Of a DNA stretch of 5,941 nucleotides, positions 3,305-5,941 are shown one piece after another (within the stretch, counting starts at the first letter, position 1; every line of letters starts with the position of its first letter). Under the pieces are notes generated by a model. That model saw nothing but the letters and a program-made list of their open reading frames with translations. It did no database searches and had not been told where the DNA came from. The stretch is from positions 1 to 5,941 of the forward strand of contig JAITHF010000053.1 of the NCBI GenBank assembly GCA_031280115.1, read 5' to 3'. The DNA is from Spirochaetaceae bacterium (GTDB lineage Bacteria > Spirochaetota > Spirochaetia > Treponematales > Breznakiellaceae). The position numbers and the translations under genes were made by a program.

Positions 3305-5284
3305 ATGTATACAAGACCGGTAAAACCGGCAGGAACAAGCGCGGCAGCGGGCCTTCTGGCAGCCGTTATTACTGTAAGCGCGGTATTTTACGGGTGCGAA
3401 GACCCGAACGCAGGAAGCGGCGGCGGGCCGAATAAGGCCGTAGACCGCCTGCAAGTGATAGACCATCCTTACCGCGTTACCTATGAGCCGAATCTCCCGG
3501 ATTCCCGGGAACGGGAAAAACTGCTCTCCTATCTGGGGAACGATGCTGCCCGGCTGCCTAAGTATAAGGGCTACCGGGAAGGGGAGTTCCTGCAAGACGC
3601 GGACCTGGTGAGTGATACCGGCCAAGCCCGGCTTATCCTCCACGGCCTCCGGGTGCGGGTGCATTACGCTGACGGCTCCTCCCAGACCGTTACGTTTCCA
3701 GAGGACTGGCAGAACAACCTGATGCATGGCTTGGGAACCGACGGTCACGGGATGCGCTTCAGCTGGTCAAGCGGCATGAACTGGATGGTTGTGCGGCTTG
3801 ATGATAAATCCATACCCTTTGAAATACCCTTTTACAAACTTGACCAGGTGATGATTGACCTTACCGAAACCAATGCGAATAACCCGAAGAAATTTTATAG
3901 TATGCTTGATACGGATATGGAGAAGTCGAAACTGGCGGTCAAAGGCCACTATAACCAGATCGGGTGGTATCCCATTCCCGACGGGGTCGTGATAGATACC
4001 ACCTACCAGAGCGGCCTCTTAGGATACCTTGGCCCCCAGGATGTACGGGTGCGGGTGTATACGGGCATGAGCGTGGACGGCGCCTCCCGGGATTCTATCC
4101 TGTCTTCTTCGAGCGCGAACATACTCCCGCCGGCGAACAGCAACTACAGCGCCGCCTATCAGGTATACGTCCTGCCGGTGTTCTCGTTAGATCCGGCGGC
4201 GCCTGAGGCTGAGTATACGAAACTCGCGCCCTTTGACGGCGGCGGTTTTACCCATGGCGGGGCAAACTCTGTTATCTTTAATAATAGTACCAATAATGAT
4301 AGCAATCTCGGTTTTGAAATCGGCCAGCACGAGGTTCCCTATGCCCTGTGGTACGCGGTGGGCCAGTGGGCAAGCTGGTACAAGGGCTATGTATTTTCCA
4401 ATGACGACCCTGACGGAAAGATGAACCCGTCGGAGCAAACCATCCACATAAACACCGTAGGAACCTCACAGGACCTTAATAATGCTGCGAAGTTCCAAAC
4501 CGGCAGCAGAGGCGCCCTCTCCGCGCCCCCGCCCCAGGGGAGCCCTCCTGGAAGCGATTATTTCCAGCCTGTTACCTATATCACCTGGAAAGACGCCGCA
4601 GTATGGTGCAATGCCTATACTGAATTACTGAACGTCGCGGCGAATGGATCCTCCGCCGGCTGGACAAACACATGGGTTTCCTCCGGCCAAACCCTCAGCA
4701 CCCTGCCGAAAATTTTTCAAGGGAGCGGCGGCTTGGTTCATGCGTATAAGAATAGCGGTAATTCTGTTATAACAGAATTTTCCGGTTTCGACGGCGATAT
4801 AAAAGACCGCGCATCCGCCGCCAGCGACGAGAGCGGCTACCGCCTGCCTGATGAAACCGAGTGGGAGTTCGCGGCCCGGGGCGGTTTATACACCACTGCG
4901 GACTGGGCCGCGTCCTACGGCGCAGGCGGGGACGTTCTTGACACGGCAGGATGGTATAACGGCAACTCAGGCGGCCAAACCCATCCGATAGGCGGGAAAA
5001 CCGGCTTTACGATTACTCCTGCGGCGCCGCCGAGCGTTTCCTATACGCTGTATGATATGATCGGCAACGCGGCGGAATGGATAAACGTCATTGCCGATCC
5101 GGTCAATAGCAGCACCGGTACCGTAAACGACCTTGACAACAACAGCGCCTCGCGGATAGCCCGGGGCGGGTCGTATAGTAAATACGCCAATGACTGCGCG
5201 CTGAATAAGGACCGGGAAGCCTTTGACCCCCAGCAGGTAGGCTCCCCCTCGGTGGGCTTCCGCATCGCAAGAAAAAATCCGTAA
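3305..5284 (+). CDS. Lipoprotein with C-terminal SUMF1/FGE-like domain
   Basis: The product is a 659-residue predicted lipoprotein. The start is set by AAGGAGG 5 nt upstream and by the signal sequence: a basic N-terminus, a hydrophobic stretch (AAAGLLAAVITVSAV) and the spirochaete-type lipobox VFYG-C31. Then come a Gly/Asn/Ser linker and a beta-rich region (about 47-300) containing GLRVRVHYADGSSQTVTFP (114-132), reminiscent of bacterial Ig-like domains. The C-terminal 340 residues have the formylglycine-generating-enzyme-like fold: EIGQHEVPYALWY (338-350), QPVTYITWKDAAVWCNAY (421-438), YRLPDETEWEFAARGG (512-527), YDMIGNAAEW (583-592), RGGSY (620-624) and GFRIAR (651-656). Of the two active-site cysteines of true FGE (human C336 and C341), the first is replaced by lysine (K626) and only the second position is Cys (C631), so sulfatase activation is unlikely; a binding or structural role at the cell surface or in the periplasm is inferred. 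No sulfatase gene is nearby. The frame is open upstream to 3158, but that would add 49 Lys-rich residues ahead of the signal peptide. Confidence 0.88.
   Translation: MYTRPVKPAGTSAAAGLLAAVITVSAVFYGCEDPNAGSGGGPNKAVDRLQVIDHPYRVTYEPNLPDSREREKLLSYLGNDAARLPKYKGYREGEFLQDADLVSDTGQARLILHGLRVRVHYADGSSQTVTFPEDWQNNLMHGLGTDGHGMRFSWSSGMNWMVVRLDDKSIPFEIPFYKLDQVMIDLTETNANNPKKFYSMLDTDMEKSKLAVKGHYNQIGWYPIPDGVVIDTTYQSGLLGYLGPQDVRVRVYTGMSVDGASRDSILSSSSANILPPANSNYSAAYQVYVLPVFSLDPAAPEAEYTKLAPFDGGGFTHGGANSVIFNNSTNNDSNLGFEIGQHEVPYALWYAVGQWASWYKGYVFSNDDPDGKMNPSEQTIHINTVGTSQDLNNAAKFQTGSRGALSAPPPQGSPPGSDYFQPVTYITWKDAAVWCNAYTELLNVAANGSSAGWTNTWVSSGQTLSTLPKIFQGSGGLVHAYKNSGNSVITEFSGFDGDIKDRASAASDESGYRLPDETEWEFAARGGLYTTADWAASYGAGGDVLDTAGWYNGNSGGQTHPIGGKTGFTITPAAPPSVSYTLYDMIGNAAEWINVIADPVNSSTGTVNDLDNNSASRIARGGSYSKYANDCALNKDREAFDPQQVGSPSVGFRIARKNP
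4760..4779. repeat. Perfect 20-bp palindrome within the lipoprotein gene
   Basis: AATTCTGTTA is followed immediately by its exact complement TAACAGAATT, with no central gap. It encodes residues of the NSVITEF segment (486-492), in the loop-rich insert between the two conserved blocks of the SUMF1-like domain. The local base composition is AT-rich compared with the rest of the gene. It could be an operator-like dimer site, a recombination or insertion site, or chance. Confidence 0.7.
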
Positions 5285-5310
5285 AAAATTCTTTAAAAAA
5301 AGCCCTAGAC

Positions 5311-5352
5311 GGCGCGTTCTTTCCCTAAAGTCCGCGCCCCCTGCGGGGGTTT
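5311..5352 (+). terminator. Probable terminator of the lipoprotein gene
   Basis: CCCCC (5337-5341), loop TGC, GGGGG (5345-5349) and TTT form a short GC-rich hairpin with a minimal T-run, 53 nt past the stop codon. A competing stem, GGCGCG (5311-5316) with CGCGCC (5333-5338), overlaps it. The short T-run keeps confidence moderate; it is however the last structure before the dispersed repeats start. Confidence 0.4.
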
Positions 5353-5355
5353 CAG

Positions 5356-5470
5356 GTGCTTCTCGCGGTGAGCGGGTTCGCGGGTTTAGTCACAACCCCG
5401 AAGCGGCGCCTCAGTGGAATTCGATGGCGTGAGCGGCGCAACGCAGGAAGCCTTTAGCGGGGGTTTGGGG
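5356..5470 (+). repeat. Head segment of dispersed repeat, copy 1
   Basis: This 115-bp segment recurs at 5740-5854, exactly 384 bp downstream; the first 102 bp (5356-5457 against 5740-5841) are identical by eye. A diverged version lies at 4-115. It contains a short stem, GGGTT-TAGTCACA-type loop-AACCC (5382-5398). It leads straight into the 62-bp tandem units. The 5285-5941 region holds no credible gene. Confidence 0.88.
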
Positions 5471-5735
5471 GGCAGCCGAAGGCTGTTCCCTTACGGGAAG
5501 TTCGCAAAAGAATACGCAAACCATGAAGCGCCGGCAGCCGAAGGCTGTTCCCTTACGGGAAGTTCGCAAAGGAATACGCGAAACATGAAGCGCCGGCAGC
5601 CGAAGGCTGTTCCCTTATGCGAAGTTTGCAAAAGAATACGCAAACCATGAAGCGCCGGCAGCCGAAGGCTGTTCCCTTACGCGAAGTTCGCAAAAGAATA
5701 CGCGAAACATGAAGCGCCGGCAGCCGAAGGCTGTT
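5471..5735 (+). repeat. 62-bp tandem repeat, four units plus a fragment
   Basis: Units start at 5471, 5533, 5595 and 5657, and a partial fifth starts at 5719 and breaks off after GGCAGCCGAAGGCTGTT. Each begins with the hairpin CAGCC-GAA-GGCTG and also contains TTCGC and GCGAA segments able to pair. Units 1 and 3 share ACGCAAACC, whereas units 2 and 4 share ACGCGAAAC, hinting at a 124-bp higher-order repeat. A 78-codon open frame crosses the array but has no Shine-Dalgarno and only repeat sequence, so it is not called. Confidence 0.9.
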
Positions 5736-5739
5736 TTAC

Positions 5740-5941
5740 GTGCTTCTCGCGGTGAGCGGGTTCGCGGGTTTAGTCACAACCCCGAAGCGGCGCCTCAGTG
5801 GAATTCGATGGCGTGAGCGGCGCAACGCAGGAAGCCTTTAGGGGTGGTTTGGAGGGCAGCCGAAGGCTGTTCTCTTACGCGAAATTCGCAAAAGAATACG
5901 CGAAACATGAAGCGCCGGCAGCCTGCGGCTGTTTCAGCAGC
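5740..5941 (+). repeat. Dispersed repeat, copy 2 (runs off the window)
   Basis: The head segment (5740-5854) is followed by one complete 62-bp unit (5855-5916) and the start of another at 5917. In this last one the hairpin is CAGCC-TGC-GGCTG: the stem is kept while the loop changes from GAA. Towards the end of the head the sequence departs from copy 1 (GGGGTGGTTTGGAG instead of GCGGGGGTTTGGGG). The repeat continues past the window edge. Confidence 0.88.

Noticed and set aside
2918..3748. Minus-strand open frame of 276 codons
   Set aside because: It overlaps both the secreted-protein gene and the lipoprotein gene antisense, crosses the A-rich leader (FHFFHFFH) and lacks a start signal.
3305..5284. 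Diversity-generating retroelement target
   Set aside because: The SUMF1-like fold would be compatible, but there is no reverse transcriptase, template repeat or variable-repeat signature in the window. It is kept only as a check within a finding.
5414..5650. 78-codon plus-strand open frame
   Set aside because: It is made only of the dispersed repeat and 62-bp units, with no ribosome-binding site.

Overview
The window (about 52% G+C by impression, not counted) looks like a chromosomal segment of a spirochaete, most likely a Treponema of the insect-gut type. This rests on a treponeme-style lipoprotein with a formylglycine-generating-enzyme-like (SUMF1) domain, a short CorA, a small secreted protein of a kind I associate with treponemes, and intergenic DNA full of dispersed repeats. 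The assignment is inference; there is no rRNA or tRNA in the window to fix it.

Only three genes are well supported. A CorA-type Mg2+/Co2+ channel lies on the minus strand (1223-2164), with its own promoter, Shine-Dalgarno and intrinsic terminator. Divergent from it is a 220-residue secreted protein of unknown function (2367-3029). Downstream on the same strand is a 659-residue lipoprotein (3305-5284) with a novel-looking N-terminal beta-rich region and a C-terminal SUMF1/FGE-like fold. The two plus-strand genes are separated by GC-rich hairpins, a probable promoter and a structured, A-rich leader, so they are probably separate transcription units. No shared pathway links the three genes.

The rest is repeat DNA. 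Positions 1-1182 hold a nested structure: long imperfect inverted-repeat arms (about 82-323 and 884-1073) enclose a tandem array with a strict 21-bp period (327-877) built from three unit families, followed by a two-unit satellite of the same array inside its own 13-bp perfect inverted repeat (1092-1182). The right end (5356-5941) holds two copies, 384 bp apart, of a dispersed repeat whose 62-bp unit is amplified four times in the first copy; diverged copies of the same repeat form part of both inverted arms at the left. The 21-bp array is open in several frames on both strands only because 21 is divisible by three and its units lack stop codons in those frames; I regard it as non-coding.

The most interesting signals are the 21-bp array in inverted arms (phased A/T tracts, palindromic junctions with variable 4-nt cores), the 62-bp repeat with an invariant hairpin stem and changing loop, a possible Shine-Dalgarno-masking switch and 9-bp repeat tract in the lipoprotein leader, and a perfect 20-bp palindrome inside the lipoprotein gene.
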